From Streptomyces sp. NBC_01231 (GTDB lineage: Bacteria; Actinomycetota; Actinomycetes; Streptomycetales; Streptomycetaceae), in contig CP108521.1 of the NCBI GenBank assembly GCA_035999765.1, positions 6,882,001 through 6,946,000 on the forward strand: a stretch of 64,000 nucleotides of DNA. Direction: 5' to 3'. A program made the translations under genes and the position numbers. Position 1 is the first letter of the stretch; every line of letters begins with the position of its first letter. This document shows, piece by piece, positions 63,286-64,000 of the stretch. A model generated the notes under the pieces. The model had not been told where the DNA came from and made no database searches. It saw only the letters and a program-made list of their open reading frames with translations.

Positions 63286-64000
63286 TTCTCGACCACCTGG
63301 TTGTCCGTTGCCTCCTTGAGCGCGTCGTCGTAGCCCCGCGCTGCCTGGTCTACGGGCTGGTCACCGGTCGTCACGCCCTCCATCGCCTCCTGGATGGCGG
63401 TGGAGACCTTCGGGTACGCCGGGTAGGCGGGCCGGTAGTGGGTGCTGGCGACCAGGTCGGTGAAGAACTTGATGCCGGGCTGCGCCTGGGCGTACGCGGG
63501 ATCGGTGGCGACGTCCTTGCGGACGGCGATTCCCGAATTGGCGACGTACCACTTCTGGGCGTTGGCCTTCGTCTGCATGGTCTTGATGAAGTCGAAGGCG
63601 AGGTCGGGGTTGGCGGACTTGTCCGGGATGGACCAGGTCCAGCCGCCGGACATGCTCACCTTGCCGGGGGCCTGGCCGTGCTGGGTGGGCATGGCGGCGA
63701 GACCGAGTTCCTTCGACCACTCGGGCCACTCGTGTCCACTGCCCTTCAGCCAGTCCTGCGGGAGCCAGGAGCCGTCGAGGGCGATACCGAGCTTGCCCTT
63801 GGGGAGCCACTCGCCGCGGACCCTCGTCATGACGTTGGGGTCGAGGGCGTCCTCGATGTCCGGACCGAGCTTCTCCTTGTAGACCGTCTCGACGAAGGAG
63901 AGGGAGTCCTTGAAGCCCTCGCCTCCGGCGACCCACTTCTTCGACGCCCGGTCGTAGAGGGGATCCTGGCTGCCGGCGTCGTCGGTGCCGTAGAGCAGCA
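63282..64000 (-). CDS. Carbohydrate ABC importer solute-binding protein (partial)
   Basis: The frame is open on the minus strand from the window edge to TGA 63282, giving the C-terminal 239 residues. Family features include GKLGIALDGSWLPQDWL, MSGGWTWSIPDKSANPDLAFDFI and STAIQEAMEGVTTGDQP, typical of extracytoplasmic sugar-binding proteins. The signal peptide and N-terminal lobe lie beyond 64000, as must the upstream regulator if there is one. Confidence 0.9.
   Translation of the reverse strand, partial: LLYGTDDAGSQDPLYDRASKKWVAGGEGFKDSLSFVETVYKEKLGPDIEDALDPNVMTRVRGEWLPKGKLGIALDGSWLPQDWLKGSGHEWPEWSKELGLAAMPTQHGQAPGKVSMSGGWTWSIPDKSANPDLAFDFIKTMQTKANAQKWYVANSGIAVRKDVATDPAYAQAQPGIKFFTDLVASTHYRPAYPAYPKVSTAIQEAMEGVTTGDQPVDQAARGYDDALKEATDNQVVEK

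Noticed and set aside
61396..63333. 645-codon plus-strand open frame opposite the sugar permeases
   Set aside because: It is an antisense shadow of two genes with complete permease features.

Overview
The window is chromosomal DNA from a Streptomyces (very high GC, GTG/TTG starts, purine-rich ribosome sites, many GC-rich stem-loops). Gene order matches, from memory, the S. coelicolor core region around SCO5363 to SCO5430, but at least two genes (52166-53600) appear to be extra, so this is a related species and not S. coelicolor itself. I see no tRNA, rRNA, CRISPR array, insertion sequence or prophage.

Layout. 1-11.8 kb: end of a low-molecular-weight protein-tyrosine-phosphatase-like gene, a divergent serine hydroxymethyltransferase, a WecA-type polyprenyl-phosphate sugar-phosphate transferase, then the full F1Fo ATP synthase operon atpIBEFHAGDC and a DUF2550 membrane protein. 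The operon has a Rex-like box and an inverted repeat at its promoter, hairpins before atpA and atpC, and a long terminator stem at its end. 11.8-16.6 kb: secreted chitinase (CBM2-FnIII-GH18) with its two-component system and paired 12-bp chitinase repeats, plus two small membrane proteins. 16.6-25 kb: cobalamin adenosyltransferase, 3-hydroxybutyryl-CoA dehydrogenase, a STAS protein lacking the usual phospho-serine, a large membrane-anchored P-loop protein with Arg in place of the Walker A Lys, NucS mismatch endonuclease, a luciferase-like monooxygenase and small conserved genes. 25-34.4 kb: two similar ABC-2 exporters and the polar-growth cytoskeleton genes filP and scy.

34.6-48.7 kb: methylmalonyl-CoA epimerase, thiolase and meaB; a PepSY protein divergent from an OmpR-type two-component system (RapA1/RapA2-like); an AbsC-like MarR regulator; three consecutive AIM24 genes; two DUF3817 genes around a thiamine-binding-like protein and a MarR regulator; isobutyryl-CoA mutase large subunit (diagnostic Phe80 and Gln198); a TetR regulator and a thioredoxin-TPR (CnoX-like) protein. 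With the adenosyltransferase, this gathers several B12/short-acyl-CoA functions. 48.7-52.1 kb: a heavily structured 650-bp non-coding stretch followed by a three-gene exported/membrane operon (DUF6230, DUF6114 and a Ser/Asp-rich protein), the best candidate here for an undescribed system. 52.1-53.8 kb: an unknown gene and an SDR, bracketed by similar GC-rich hairpins.

53.8-64 kb: pyruvate kinase, then ackA-pta divergent from pfkA, forming a glycolysis/acetate-overflow block with palindromes and an octamer repeat array in the intergenic DNA; an HTH regulator; a PPOX-fold flavoprotein; and a carbohydrate ABC importer (two permeases and a solute-binding protein running off the window). SCO numbers, names such as rapA1 or absC, and literature links are from memory and were not checked by search; motifs and positions were read from the sequence.
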